Source: Hyposmocoma kahamanoa (lineage: Eukaryota; Arthropoda; Insecta; Lepidoptera; Cosmopterigidae). From it: DNA of 64,000 nt. This document shows positions 43,531 through 55,815 of the stretch, in pieces (within the stretch, counting starts at the first letter, position 1; the number at the start of each line of letters is the position of its first letter). The position numbers and the translations under genes were made by a program. A model generated the notes under the pieces. It saw nothing but the letters and a program-made list of their open reading frames with translations. It ran no database searches and was not told the DNA's origin. The DNA lies in NCBI RefSeq assembly GCF_003589595.1, contig NW_020653713.1:6796691-6860690 (forward strand), written 5' to 3'.

Positions 43531-43690
43531 GAGTTCTTAGGTTTTCGCGATTGTTACACATAGGAAATTAAACTATTTTTCCGGATTTAAATCGCGTATA
43601 CTTGTTATTTCAAACAAACCGACGTTTCATCCCTTTACAGGTCGCATGGTCACGGTTGACATGGTCGGTTTGTTTGCAAAAACAAATATA
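43531..43690 (-). mobile_element. Family B foldback, minus-strand copy joined to family E
   Basis: The plus strand reads GAGTTCTTAGGTTTTCGCGA, TTGTTACACATAGGAAATTA, CCGGATTTAAATCGCGTATA, then GACGTTTCATCCCTTTACAG and ATGGTCACGGTTGACATGG. After GCAAAAACAAATATA at 43690 the sequence switches into the family E head, so the second terminal repeat is missing. Confidence 0.65.
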
Positions 43691-43933
43691 CCGTGGCTTA
43701 GTTGGTATAGCGTCTGGCACGGTATGCAAGAAGACGTCGGTTCGAATCCGACCGGATCGAAGGTATTTTTTCTGAGTGTTTTTTCTGTGTGTTCGATCTT
43801 TGTATTAATAATTATAACAAACTAGTGGAGTAATTTCACAACACTTGAAATAAAATCCTTCGATACGGCTGGATTCGAACCAACGTCTTCCAGCAAACTG
43901 TGCCAAACGCTATGCCAGCTAAGCCACAGAACG
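43691..43933. repeat. Two family E tRNA-like units, tail to tail
   Basis: Plus-strand unit 43691-43760 (its acceptor 5' end is truncated) and minus-strand unit 43860-43933 face each other, separated by the shared body ending AACTAGTGGAGTAATTTCAC. The two heads are about 80% alike and could form a long hairpin. The same snapback tendency is seen at 40033-40340. Confidence 0.65.
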
Positions 43934-43939
43934 AACTAG

Positions 43940-45330
43940 CGGACCGTACGATTTTTTATGTGTGCTTGTTGCAGATCGCTTGTTTAAGATATTTGTTTGA
44001 TTAAAATATTTATATTTTTTATGATATGGGGGTGCGTAGCTGGCGGCCTCAGCGTCAACTTCATGCATCAGAGCTCGAAAACCCATAGGCAGAACCTGAT
44101 CAGATGTAAGGACGATAGCACTGTAGGATGTTTATATTAATATTATTTTTCTAATGTTTACATTTTTAAAGAACTTCTATAATCACATGGCGTAAATTCA
44201 AACCATCAAATTGTCTTCAAGCAAGTTTTCAACAGGCCAAAATAAGTACGACAGGGAAAATTTTAACTCAAAATTTTTTTTCCAGCACTATCAACGTTCG
44301 GTAGAACAATATTACAAAGATTTGAACAAAATCTTTGTAGCACAATGCTCTACTCATTGCAATAAACGAAACCAAAATTATTGTGTACAAAGTAAAATGG
44401 AAGAAATAATATTTACCCCCGTCTGGAACGTGTCACATACAATTTATTTGATTATTGGATACATTTCGGGAAGTGTACTCAGGTATTACATTATTTAATC
44501 CCAACCGCACCTTTTCGTCACGGGTTAATCAGACGCGGTGCCGAATTTCACATTTATATTGTAAATATTCCATCAACTCGCACAAACCAACGGCTAAGAA
44601 TAGAAACGGCCATGCTGTGTAGTTTTTGTCATACGGAACAGTATCGTATAGGCGAGGCGTGTACTATCCCAGCCCACATTTTCACTTACCATCAGGCGAG
44701 ATACAATACTTACATACAAAAAAGGTCTCTACAGAACCAATTCTATCTAAATAATGAAATCCAGATAAAAAGTCTAAGCTAAATCAACATTCTAACGTTT
44801 TCTCACGCAAGCAGTGTCAAGTTAAGCATAGGAAGAGCAAGACAGCGCTAACGCAAGCGATGCTCTAAAATTTAACCAGGTAACAGAAATTTGTGTGTAA
44901 GGCCTGTCCACACGGCGTAGCTTCACCGAGAGTATTAACACATATTTAACAGGCCGAATATGAACCATGTAATCGATCCTCGAAACGTTTTCACATTTTA
45001 AGAAAACTATTTAGACGCTTTTTATAGTAGTTTGAAGATTGGAACATCGGAACACTAGATCTATTTCTGTAAATATAATGATAAAATAACACATCAACAT
45101 TTTCCAAGTGTCTTTCTCAATAAAGCATCTTTTTCAGAAAATATTGTGTGGTGTGTGACAAGCAATTCAAAAACAGAGCTGCTGAATACAATCAATTTTG
45201 AGGTTTACCATTACAACGCTCACTAAAAGGCGAAATTCAAGTACATGTAACGTAATAGTATCGAAAGAACATGTGACACTCCCAATTACAATTTTGAGGT
45301 AGGTTTAGTCGCCCTTTAGTGATGTTACAA
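43940..45330. other. Mostly unassigned; possible LINE 3' end near 44680
   Basis: CTTACCATCAGGCGAGAT at 44687-44704 resembles 3' ends of insect LINEs and the tail of the CR1-like relic near 16990 (CCATCAGGTGAGATGG). The 95-codon frame at 44211-44498 has no recognisable motif. Confidence 0.3.
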
Positions 45331-45379
45331 AATGGCTCTAATTAGGAATAGACTAAGGGGTGCTAAGTACGAACCCAGT

Positions 45380-45610
45380 ACGCGTTCAGGTCGGGCTGCA
45401 GCCGCGATTGTAGGTCGGGGTCGGAGAGCGCGCCGCGGCCAAACGCCGCTCCCCCCACGGCTGCTGTGCTTGCGCTGCCCGCCGACATCCGCGCGACTCG
45501 CGCCCGCACACCTCCCACCGCCCCCGCCACACCCTGCACATTACGTCATGCTAGTCCCGCCGCCTCTCCTCGTGCCACGATCACACTCCCGCGCTTCTTC
45601 TGCCACCGCA
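45380..45610 (+). promoter_or_regulatory. GC-rich island, possible promoter or 5' exon
   Basis: A sharply GC- and CG-rich stretch in AT-rich surroundings. An open frame from 45332 to 45661 spans it but gives a low-complexity Arg/Ala/Pro-rich peptide, so coding is doubtful. GC islands of this kind in insects often mark promoters or 5' UTRs of developmental genes. No TE family matches it within the window. Confidence 0.35.
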
Positions 45611-45664
45611 TCACCGACTTCTATGGGACTATGGTACAACTGGGTTCCATGCTGTAGGTAAGGC

Positions 45665-47935
45665 TACGTAAACTTTAGGACGAAAATGTATCAAAATTGT
45701 CTCCAGCATCAGTTGCTTTTTATTTAAGACAAATTTGAATTCTGCTAAGTATTCTTCCTTTGTCAAGCAGTTGAGGCTAATTGGAAGTCTATCTTTCTAC
45801 AAGTTCTTTTCTAATTCTAGGACTAGGTTGCATTCTAGGGTCTACGATCTACGTTCTAAATGCTTACCCAGGTTTAAAGTAGGGTGTACTTCACATTGGT
45901 GGGGTTTTATTAATTGGGAAGTGGAATTAAGGTCAAAGGTTATACAAGAAAGGTGTCAATGCATAGAGATAAATAAAGAAAATACAAAAACAAAATGGGG
46001 GCGTGTAAAACAACGTACATAAATTTTACTTGCAGTGTGGTACAAATCTATTGAGTGAACTACATGAGGTACAAAGGATAGGTCAGTGGTGAATTAGAAC
46101 AGGGAAGTACACAATGTATAGATAAGTGGTAGGGTGTACATGCTAAAATTGCGATGCCAGCAGAAGCGCTGACGTGTGATCATGTAGCGTCTAGAAGCGG
46201 CTATATCTAGCGACTTACAACTAGCAAAGAGAGCAGAAGTCGGAAAGAGAAGAATAAATAAAAAGACAGTAGTAAATAAGAAATTGTAGCAGATTGAACA
46301 AACTTCTGCGCTCTCATGTTACGTCTGTAGAATTTAACGCCAATAACAACATTATGAAAATACAGTACAATATTCGATATGATTTTACGAGCATTTTATA
46401 ATATTGTTGCACATGAAGAAATGTATTTATAACTTACTTCAATAAAAACGATGAAGGTTTATGTTTTAATTTAACAGGAACATTGTTATCAAACCCGTGT
46501 TTCTTCTAAATTTAAACTAATATAACAGACAAGAAAATATAGTCTAAATGAGAGGGAAAAGGCGACAATATTTTAACATCTGTCAAATTAGTTAAAAATC
46601 CCCATCACTGAATAAGTCTTAGAACAAGTTCAAATAAATAGGGAAATATCAAATAGATAGGGAAAACGTCAACAACATATTTATAGATATTTTAAATACC
46701 GATCGATGAACCTGACAATTATTAGATTCCGATAATTTGGCGAAGTCACGAGTCTCAAATCCGACCACGAGTATGGCAATAATGTGATTCACACGAATTC
46801 AAAATACCGAACGTTTCCGGAGTTTTAATGGTTTCCCGTGTGGGCGGTGAGCAGGCCATTGCGGTGCTAGGTACCTAGTATCTGTTTTTGATATAATCTC
46901 AAATGTTAATAGCAACTCTAATTCTTTTAAAGTACATCGTTGGAATGTCGCGATTTAATAAATCGATCGTGATTCTTAGAAAACAAATTTAATCGAAAAT
47001 TTAACATTTGTTCGTTTTAAAGGTACAAATTCTGATACCAAGTTAAAACTTTTGAAGGTACCGCAAAATTCCATCTTTTATTAGTAACTCCTTAAAAGGT
47101 TTTTGTGTCTGTAACAAACACATAAGTTCCATAGCTGGTCACGAGTAGCTTGGAAGGATGCTTAGATCACAGATGTTTTCTGACTGACTTACAAAAAAAA
47201 TTATTATCCTTGTAAGTTAACAATAGTAACTTTAACAATACAATCTGACACAAACAAATAGTTCATCCTTTAAAAGTCTTAAAAACAAAAAATGTTCATT
47301 ACCAGCTAAACAAGTACATATAATTATCAAAAACTAGAGACGATGACACTATGAAACAAGTTTCTGTTACACACAAACATTAAATATATAAATCTGCGTA
47401 AACACCTTGGGCCGAACCCATGCGGTCATTACCATAGCATAAAAATGTTCGGGCCATTATTGCGCGCCATACGAGGTCGTATGTACAAAGATTCATTGCG
47501 CGTATTAGCTAGAGAGCGAATAAAAACCATTTTTGTGAGGCGATAGTGATGTGGCAATGTCGATGTAAATATAATTTACAACCATTACTAAATAATTTAT
47601 TAAAAAGTAACAGTAGTCAATTGTGTTTACATTTATTGCGATGCCTCACAAATTTTTATTTGCTCTTTAGCTATTAGAATGTGCAATTTTGTACAGTGAA
47701 ACGCACAGAAAGCTTGGCATTCATGTGGTCGTACATTTTAGGTTTGAATATTTAACAACAAACAACGATGGTACGAGTCACTGGCTGTAAATATAGCCAA
47801 GCATTTACTTCTATGCTTTATAGCTCTGTAGTTCATTATATCTAATATGTGGAAAATTTCCAACAATGACGCTCTAAAGAATAGAATAAACTGAAAACTG
47901 TATTTTTAAGACGGCTATCAAATTAGATAATCCGA
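45665..47935. other. Unassigned AT-rich DNA
   Basis: No repeat family, RNA gene or plausible exon was seen in this long stretch. The 95-codon frame at 45735-46022 has no recognised domain. It may be intronic. Confidence 0.35.
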
Positions 47936-48324
47936 AGATTGAATCATCACGCTCCATCCTTCCTGTCTACGTCATCCACGCGTATAAGTGTATCGATAAC
48001 CGAGTTTGTGAATGAGGGGCGCGTCACTACGAGGAACCGGTATTGTGTTAATTGCGATACAGAATCGGTATCGCGATTTGAATATTGTTATTTATGGCGA
48101 CGACACTTGCGCAGTTGCCCATCGCCGCTTAAATACACTATTTTTAACTTATACCTACGTCAGACCGGTGCCCATAATAGAGCTGCTTTATCGATCCAGA
48201 GAACTTTTAATTTAGACACAAATATCCTTACACTTAATTTTAGGAACTTTGTGATTTACACATTGTACAATTAAGTTATATATTTGTGTCGTCGTTCATT
48301 TAATAAAAATATTTTGTCTAAAAG

Positions 48325-48420
48325 AAGTTCGGTCTAATTTTGTATCTCTGTCCGTCTAGTCAGTCTGCTGACTAGCTGCAAAGCAGTTCACTGGTCATCC
48401 GTGGAAGCTGGACAAGACAA
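48325..48420 (+). repeat. Dispersed repeat shared with 5640-5765
   Basis: AGTTCGGTCTAATTTTGTAT, GTCAGTCTGCTGACTAGCTG and ACTGGTCATCCGTGGAAGCT match the order of blocks at 5700-5760. It follows AATAAAAATATTTTGTC at 48302, so it may be an R/U5-like or leader segment of a retroelement, but this is not established. The open frame 47939-48274 just upstream is not recognised. Confidence 0.4.
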
Positions 48421-48424
48421 TAAG

Positions 48425-49925
48425 CATTCCGGATTTGGTGAATATGGAAATGTTGTATGGGGGGTAAGTTCTCGAAAAATCAAAATGACCTGAATGTGAT
48501 TTTTTTTTAATTCATCAATTAACTGCTACAAGTATGACACTATCACTGTCACTTAAGCTAATGATATGAATAATCCAGTAGTCAGTTGAAAATCACGACT
48601 TGTGATTTCATGTGTAAAACCATAAAATTACACAGACACAAAATCAACGTCAATACATTACGCCTTTTTTATACATTATTGTGATAAGTCGCACACGAAA
48701 TCCCTCCCTCCCGCAATGGTCCCCCGCTGCGTAGGCGCAGCCGCGCTTAATATTCTTGACTTTTATGAACATTTCCTAACTGTACCCTCTCTCCGCCACT
48801 GTCGCCAGTTATTGCTGCAGGAATGTCGTTCTATTCAACTCTATCTAGACCAATATGACAACTCGACGATTACTGCATTATTTGAAATAGGCTCATTTTT
48901 AACGGGTTACTTTATCGAAGAGATGTTAAAAATTAAAGATAGTAGCAGATTATCAAATGCAGAGATTTATACAGCCACTGTATACAAAGAGTCGGTAACA
49001 AAGAATAACTAAAAAATGTAAACAGACACACCAACTTAACGTTAGTTGTGCCTATAGGTATGCATATCATAACATTTCGGAGAATGTATTTAATTTATTT
49101 GCTCCCAAAAACCTTTAACGAGATCTCATTTTACGACTAGCCAAGCCGTCGTAAATGAAACAAAGAGCCGTTTACAGATATTAGTATTTTAGTGGCATTG
49201 CGCAACCGACAAAGGTTAAACTTAAAAACAAAAAAATATGGCCGCCATCGCCTCGCCCGTCCGCAAATAACAATACCCAGCCACCAACCTTCTAATAAAA
49301 TAAAAAAAATATCCTTTTTGTATTTTTTCGAGAGTTTTTTTATAGCCATGCGTACAGGTACAATGCAAGGAATCATGACTGCTAGATAAATGGACTATGG
49401 CTTTGGGGTAAGTGGAAAAAACGAGCCTTCAATTTAGATGGCGACTCAGGCGCATAAAAACGAAAGTGCTTCGATGGCGTTATCATAGGAATACTATTGA
49501 CGGATTTATTGGACATGGCGTACCTACTTTTATGAAACAAAATGACAATAATGATTACTCACGAGTTTTCCAAAGAATCTTATTGTTCTTTTATTAACAC
49601 ACGAAGTTCAACGTTGATACTTTACAACAATGCACACACTGAAGCACAAGTTTCTCAACTACCAAATTGCGTTAAGTAACAAGTATCTTCAAAGGAATTC
49701 AACTACGTGTAATTAACTAATACAAGCACGTACAACGTCAACTTTTCTCACGAGTAAAACAGAAGAATGCCACATCCATCGCACCCCCACAGAAGCGCAC
49801 ATCGATGGAGGTGCAACAAAAGGTAGATACGGTAACGAGATATATTTTTTGTGCACGAGCATCACAACCCCGCGCCCCGCTAGGGTTGCGCGGGAAGTAA
49901 ATTGGAGGAGAGGGATATTAATGTC
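48425..49925. other. Unassigned; open frame 48716-49012 of unknown nature
   Basis: The 98-codon frame starting ATGGTCCCCCGCTGCG has no domain I recognise, and its codon pattern is not convincing. A second short AT-rich frame at 49192-49389 includes a CG-bearing patch. I make no functional call. Confidence 0.3.
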
Positions 49926-49928
49926 ATA

Positions 49929-50103
49929 GGGCCGTATTCCAGAACTCTACTCAATACTCAAGTCAGGACTTGAGCAGACTTGAGTATGATTTCAAGCACT
50001 GGAAATACGACCCTAATGGCAAGAACTTGAGTATGATTTTCTGTGCTCACTGCAATACTCAAGTCCTGATTTGAGCATTGAGTAGAATTCTAGAATACGA
50101 CCC
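49929..50103. mobile_element. MITE with about 48-bp terminal inverted repeats
   Basis: Ends GGGCCGTATTCCAGAACTCT and complement GGGTCGTATTCTAGAATTCT continue through ACTCAATACTCAAGTCAGGA on both arms. The 175-bp element also has internal repeats of the ACTTGAGTATGATTT motif and a central GAAATACGACCC echo of the tip. No target duplication could be fixed. Confidence 0.75.
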
Positions 50104-50559
50104 ATGCCAAGTCATGTATTTCTTATCGAGTTTCTGTACGTATCATACGTATCGAGTACTCGTACAAACGAAGGTGTAAAGTCAGGTCAGGCAGGTGGAT
50201 TCCACTTCGTAACCACTGTACCTTTCCATTGTGTCTTTAGCAGGTATATGTCATATTCTTGCATCGATACACACATACGAAATACATATAACAATATCGA
50301 TAATTTATGAAGGTGGTCCGAGTGTATGTGAGAATTCGCATTTCAAATAAGATGCTATATAGTGACTTTTTCGAAAACCTCATAGTTTTTTTTAGTTTGT
50401 TTGAAGAAGTTTAGAAGTTACATGCCTGTACTAAACAGATAAAATGACTAGACTTAATAAAATATTAATGAATGAGTATTTCATTCATTCATTCAAATAA
50501 TTTATTCACATAGTTGTAATAAATTAAATTCCCGAAATCCTAACTAAGATTCAACTAAA

Positions 50560-51134
50560 TCAGTGGATGGTAAATATCTCAAGCGTGTCCAGCAGTACAG
50601 GTGTCTTGGCGCTTGGGTTAATGAAGCATGGGACTCGGACCAGCAGATAATCGTCAAATCGTCTTTCATGAAAATGGAGAGAGCTGTGCTGCCGAAAACA
50701 TTGCATACAACAAATCGACATCCTCCACTGTTATATCTGGCCAATCGTTATGCAAAGCATGGACCATCAAAGAAGAAACCAGACGGCGTCTCGATGCATT
50801 CGAGATGTGGTGCTACCGCCGCATGCCTCGTATCAGCTGGTTGCAAAAAGTCAAGAACGAGACAGTACTCCTGTGCATTAACAACTCACGCCAGCTGATG
50901 CGGACCATAATCAAGAAGCGCAAAATCACATATCTCGTGGTTCGCCACTGTAGATACCGACTGATTCAACTTATAATGATGGAAAAAGTTGAAGGCAAGA
51001 GACGCGCTGGAAGACGTAAAAAGTCACAGTTACGCAACATAAGGGAGTGGACCGGAGTCACGAGCGCAGAAAAATTGTGTCGTATGGCCTTGGACAGGGA
51101 CAAATTTGCCATATTGACGGCCAACCTTCACTAG
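50560..51134 (+). pseudogene. LINE relic, C-terminal third of polymerase (frameshifted)
   Basis: Frame 1 from 50563 encodes YLKRVQQYRCLGAWVNEAWD, the YxxLG motif just after the RT palm. A frameshift near 50740-50755 moves to the frame ending at 51134, with AWTIKEETRRRLDAFEMWCY, RRMPRISWLQKVKNETVL and GRRKKSQLRNIREWTGVTSA, the conserved tail of this LINE type. The palm and endonuclease are missing, consistent with 5' truncation. The relic at 13960-14105 is the same family. RTE/BovB-like is my best clade guess. Confidence 0.75.
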
Positions 51135-51401
51135 TGGCGAGGCACTTTAATAAGAAGACAATAACGATAACTCCAATGAACACTACGCAACCTTTATTTC
51201 TTGGCCAGTTTCTGTTATTTTTGTAAGCGACCATATTTATTTACTAATATATATATATATACATATTATGCTCCCCGAATTTTGTGAAACAAAATAAACA
51301 AAAAACAAAATTCGCAAAAAAATAAAAAAACGAATTTTGCAAAAAAAAACAAAGAAACAAAAAACTATCTGATAATTACATATCTGTTAAGCCATTTTTT
51401 G

Positions 51402-51620
51402 TGATATCATGTGACGGGACGAACAAGTCGTGCGCCTGGTGATAAGCAATAAGCCTACTCATAACAGTTCCGGCGGGAGCTTTCATCGCAAACATCCAAG
51501 AGACACTGCCACTGCGCCTGTCGTCCCTAGACATAAAGTTGACAAGTCCTGTGAGCTAGGCGGTAGAAATTAGCATGGCGGCTTCCCTGGAATAGCTCTT
51601 TCACAAGGAGCTACCGCTAC
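51402..51620 (-). repeat. Family A copy (minus strand)
   Basis: The plus strand reads GATATCATGTGACGGGACGA, CAAGTCGTGCGCCTGGTGAT, GACACTGCCACTGCGCCTGT and CACAAGGAGCTACCGCTAC, with an internal deletion around the cytosine-rich CACCCTTACCC block. Confidence 0.65.
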
Positions 51621-52244
51621 AAAAATTACCATTACCATTTTCTAATGCGCAATAAAAATCATTCATTGTTTAATTTTGCCATAAATGATTTTTAATTAAA
51701 TTTAAGCCATATAATAAATGAAAGTAATTGCTGCCAATTATTACATCATTTAGGGCTAACTATCAACTGGATCGTGGTCAATAAGCAAATGATTAACCTA
51801 CAAAATTTAATCTGAAAGGAAATGGGAATTTACTGTATCGTCCCTTTTCGGTCACTGAACATGACATTTTTGTCGTAACCAAGACGTACGACGTCATTCT
51901 ACTTTAAAAGGCTCTCAAAATTCTTCAGCAAACGTTGTATATAATTTTTGTGTATAAAATATAACTCCAGATGAAAAAAAACTTTATTGCCAAAAAAAGG
52001 TAGGTACAGCGATGTGCCTAGCTCCCAAACTAGGCTCCCTTGTACCATGGGTAGCTAGTCTCACATTACCGGGTAAAGACTCTTAACGGAGGTGGTTGGT
52101 GGCGATTAATCAGAGCCCAGTTCTTAAATACTAAGAGGAAGATTTAACCCATATCCTTAATGTGACAATTCAACATGTGGTCAAACTTCATAAGTACTTT
52201 TATAACAAATAAGTCATAAAAATAACACCAGTAATGGTTCGAAT

Positions 52245-52505
52245 AGAGTGTTAAGCGACACGCTGCTTCACAGCAGTTGCAGTGCCACTCTGAGCTTCAT
52301 ATCGCAAAGATCTGAGAGACACTGCCACCGGACCTGTCATCCTGTGAAGTAAGTTGACAAGTCCTATATATCTGGAAATTAACTAGCACCCTTACCCTTC
52401 AAAACAGGAACACATTAATGCTCACATTACAGCTTGGCGGCAGAAATAAGTAAGGTGGCAGTAACTCCCTGGACGAATCCTTTCACAAGAAGCTCTACTG
52501 CTAGT
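52245..52505 (-). repeat. Family A copy (minus strand)
   Basis: GCACCCTTACCCTTCAAAAC, ATGCTCACATTACAGCTTGG, GTAAGGTGGCAGTAACTCCC and CACAAGAAGCTCTACTGCTA identify the 5' half; the 3' half begins near GTGTTAAGCGACACGC. Confidence 0.65.
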
Positions 52506-52619
52506 AAGTATTTAAGACTTGAAGATCAAAGAAACTTACTTTATAGGAGATATAATGGACTTCTAAGGTTATCCTTTCTTACAATAATGTACGTAAGTCG
52601 TACCCTGGGTATAATAAAG

Positions 52620-52820
52620 CTACATGTGATCATACGTCATTTGGTGGTAAACGACACGCCTGTCTTTAACATTTGCAGTGCCACTCAGAACTTTAAATCG
52701 AAAAGATCTGTGGGGCAATGCCACTGCGCCCGTCACCCTGAGACATAAGTTGATAATTTCAATGTGCCTAAATTCAAAACATAAACGCAATAAAGTACTA
52801 CTGACGCTCTACTGCTACTA
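52620..52820 (-). repeat. Family A copy (minus strand), second in tandem
   Basis: GGTGGTAAACGACACGCCTG, CAATGCCACTGCGCCCGTCA, CCCTGAGACATAAGTTGATA, then a shortened 5' end reaching CGCTCTACTGCTAC. Its 3' end lies about 120 bp from the preceding minus-strand copy. Confidence 0.6.
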
Positions 52821-53377
52821 AAAATTGTGTAAGTGTGAATTTTATAATTCTCATATTTATGTATAATCGTAAAAAGATACCGACTAATTTCGTTCATAGA
52901 ATCTTTATCTCTCCTGAACAGTTGTTACGTTCGCAAATATGGCCTTATTACGACAAGGCTACAAGCTCAAATTGTCAACCGAACATGTGTTGCTCTGACA
53001 ATTTTTTATATTGCTACTTACTACAGTTAGTTAGGAGTACAAAATAACGTATGATACAAATTGTGACAAAAGTGAAATATACAGACGAAGTTAAAGAGAC
53101 GCAAAATGTGGTCGGATCGTGTGATGGCGCGTGCAAGGAATTTTAATACAGCGGGAGACGCGCCCGCGCAGCTAGGGTTGTCTCGAGCATCACTGTATCT
53201 ACTGTTTGTTTGGATAAAGTTGAACACTTTGAAGATATGTGAAAGTTATGTTAAGTTTGTATTATGAACACATAATTAGCGTAATTAACTTTTTTTTTTA
53301 AATATACATTTTTTGCCTCGTAATTTCGTGAAATTGCCTAGTTTTCTTGAACTCGGTTACCGGCAAGTGCCGCAACC

Positions 53378-53559
53378 GGATTCATCCCCTAGTTTGCCAC
53401 GCTTAGAGGTGGAATATTTTATTCAAATTTAAATGGAACCAATACTGAGGTATCCTCTTTCCAACAAAAAGAAATCACCAAAATCGGTTCACAAATCGCG
53501 TAAAGTACATCCAAAAAGATAATGCAGCCAAATTGAGAACCTCCTCCTTTTTCAAAGTC
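53378..53559 (-). repeat. Family D repeat (minus strand), partial
   Basis: The plus strand shows CGGATTCATCCCCTAGTTTG, CTTAGAGGTGGAATATTTTA, TCACCAAAATCGGTTCACAA and AATTGAGAACCTCCTCCTTT with TTCAAAGTC, the reverse of the family D start. Confidence 0.7.
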
Positions 53560-54084
53560 ACGCTGTTCAGACGCTGCAGTGTTATTTTCATTGTATTTAA
53601 ACAAATAATATACAAGTTTCCTTTAAAAAAATTAAGAATGTAAAAAACATTACGTAATTAACTTTTTCGTTAAATATTCAAATTTATACTCTAACGAGAA
53701 AATAACCAGCATTGATTGTCAGTAGTTGCCAGCAGCAGTCGCCCTCTACACGCTATGTCACAGGAAGATACTTCCATGGAGAAAATTCTTAGGAGAGGTA
53801 AAAATATTCTTAATATTTTTAAGGTAATTATTATAAACCTTAAAATTAAATTGTTATTGCCATATACCTATCTCCGTCTAGTCGTTCCCTCATATCTGAG
53901 GATCGTAGTCAGGTCCGTGACTACTTCTTAAGCGTGCGTTCTACCTCCATCCGTTTCTATCCAACGCGTCCCTTACGACTGTGTGCAAAATTTGGAGGAC
54001 ATTGAGTCATTCACCTGGACTTTATAATCGCTTTCTTCTGTGTATTGCAATATAGAAGATATTTAAAAGAAAAAAAACGATAAT

Positions 54085-54350
54085 TAACCGACTTCAAAAA
54101 AAGAGGAGGTTCTCAATTTGACTGCATTTTTTTTGGATGTATGTTGCCGAATAAACCGATTTCGATGATTTTTTTGTTAGAAAGAGGGTTCCTCGGTAGT
54201 GGTTTTCTTTAAATTTGAAGAAAATATTCCACCTCTAAGGGTGGCAAACTACCTCTAAGGGTGGTAACCTACTTCAATCAAGTTTGGGAAATTGATCTAA
54301 TTTCACGAACTTTTGAGGTCGATTTTTTTAGTACTCTGTACTGAGATTAT
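54085..54350 (+). repeat. Family D repeat, copy 3
   Basis: AACCGACTTCAAAAAAAGAG, GAGGTTCTCAATTTGACTGC, CACCTCTAAGGGTGGCAAAC (with the ACCTCTAAGGGTGG block duplicated), ending TAGTACTCTGTACTGAGATT. Confidence 0.75.
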
Positions 54351-54359
54351 ATTACACAT

Positions 54360-55150
54360 ATATTCAATACAAATGTAATGTAAATTTAGCTAGTAAATAC
54401 TTTAGCTACTGTCCCTAATAATGTGTCTGTAATAGCAATCTTGGTGAAGGATAGATGGCGCTATTTATAATAAATTAAAATTTATCACGTATTTTTAACA
54501 ATGATAAATAATGGTAAAATGGCAACGTTACGTTAATTTAGAGCAAAAAAAAACTCGCATTCGACAGCCCTGGATCGCACTGTATTGCAGGTACCTCTTA
54601 TCGCGCCATCTTTCCACTCCGATTATTTATTTCTACCAAATCCTTACAAACATAACTTAACACAGCACATAATGTTACTTCCCCTCTTATAACAAGGTTA
54701 ATAAGACTTGTAATAACCGCATGCAGTGTGGTCGTAAGGGCAAGAGTGGAGGCTTTGTCGCAGCGTGACGTTTCATTAGAGCTTCGAGATTAACTTATTA
54801 AAGCACTGCGAGCTGCTTATTTTTGGAATTAACCGTAAGTTATGATTTACAGCAAGCGAGGACGAAAGTCTGACCCGTTTTTGCAATTTAATTTAATTTT
54901 GGTTGATCAATCAGTGTGTGTGTATTTGAAATTAATATTCCTTTGTCTTATTACTATTACACTATACGTTTAATCTTTTAAACAAACAAAACAAATATTC
55001 AGTAATATCAAATATTCAAACAAATATATATAAAATAATGTCTATTGAATATTTCATGTAAGGCATATAAAGAGATTAATATATTCGAAAGAACAAAAGA
55101 CTATATTTAATACTTTGAAAAACGAACTGGATCGCAAAATTTGCCGAGTG
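54360..55150. other. Unassigned AT-rich DNA
   Basis: No supportable feature. A moderately mixed-composition stretch near 54700-54800 has no motif I recognise. Confidence 0.35.
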
Positions 55151-55159
55151 CTTACAAAT

Positions 55160-55310
55160 CAGTTGTTTTGGCACATGCGCGTTGAGCACCTGCTGCTGCG
55201 ACAGCGGGTCGATAAGACGCGGGCATTTAATCGCTAATAATGACAATTATCGCGTGCGCCGGCGCAGCCGCCTGCCGCCGAGCGCGAAGGTGACCTGTCG
55301 AGCATTTGTG
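55160..55310. promoter_or_regulatory. GC-rich island 1 of a pair
   Basis: A CG-rich stretch with CGCTAATAATGACAATTATCG inside and GCGCCGGCGCAGCCGCC after it. It contains TAAT cores usable by homeodomain factors. Together with 55630-55810 it forms a pair of islands in AT-rich DNA. Open frames here look incidental. A regulatory or 5' UTR role is inferred only from composition. Confidence 0.3.
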
Positions 55311-55629
55311 TTGCCAGTTTTATTATTTGACGAAAAGTCTGTAAACTATCGACAAAAATTTAGTTTCAGAATGCCCTCAAGGTAAAAAGTGTGTGAAAAG
55401 GATAAGAAATATGCAGCATTTAAAAATGATTTGAATCATAGAAAGAATCACGGAAAAAAGTAATGTTGACTAAATGTTTATTCCTAGTTTATTGTACTCG
55501 TAGCTAGTGACAAAAGTACAGTGAATAAAAACGAAACTCTCAATATCTAAATTGTGAGGAAGTCTATTAAAAATCTAATAATTTTGTATATACGAGGAAG
55601 ATGTTGGTATCCCGATGCAAATTGCAATT

Positions 55630-55815
55630 GTTCCTTGGTAGGTCTCAAGGCCGGGAGGGCGGCGCGGCTGCTCTTGTTTTTGTTGCGTCGGCGCAGCGGC
55701 AGTGTTCGCGGGGCGAGAAGGCAGGCGGCAGGGGAGAACTGCACCGAGTCAAGGGCACCGTGACCCACTTCCCGCGCACTCCACTCCGCTGCCGCCGCCG
55801 GCACGTGGGGTACCA
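55630..55815. promoter_or_regulatory. GC-rich island 2 of a pair
   Basis: GC-rich with GCCGCCGCCGGCACGTGG (E-box CACGTG) near 55788-55806, ending before GTACCAGGTGCC. Three overlapping open frames on both strands give low-complexity basic peptides. Frames on both strands over the same bases indicate composition rather than coding. A promoter-proximal region is plausible. Confidence 0.3.

Noticed and set aside
45332..45661. 109-codon frame as a real protein
   Set aside because: The Arg/Ala/Pro-rich, low-complexity product reflects GC-rich composition; an overlapping frame at 45466-45657 is equally open. Kept only as a GC island.
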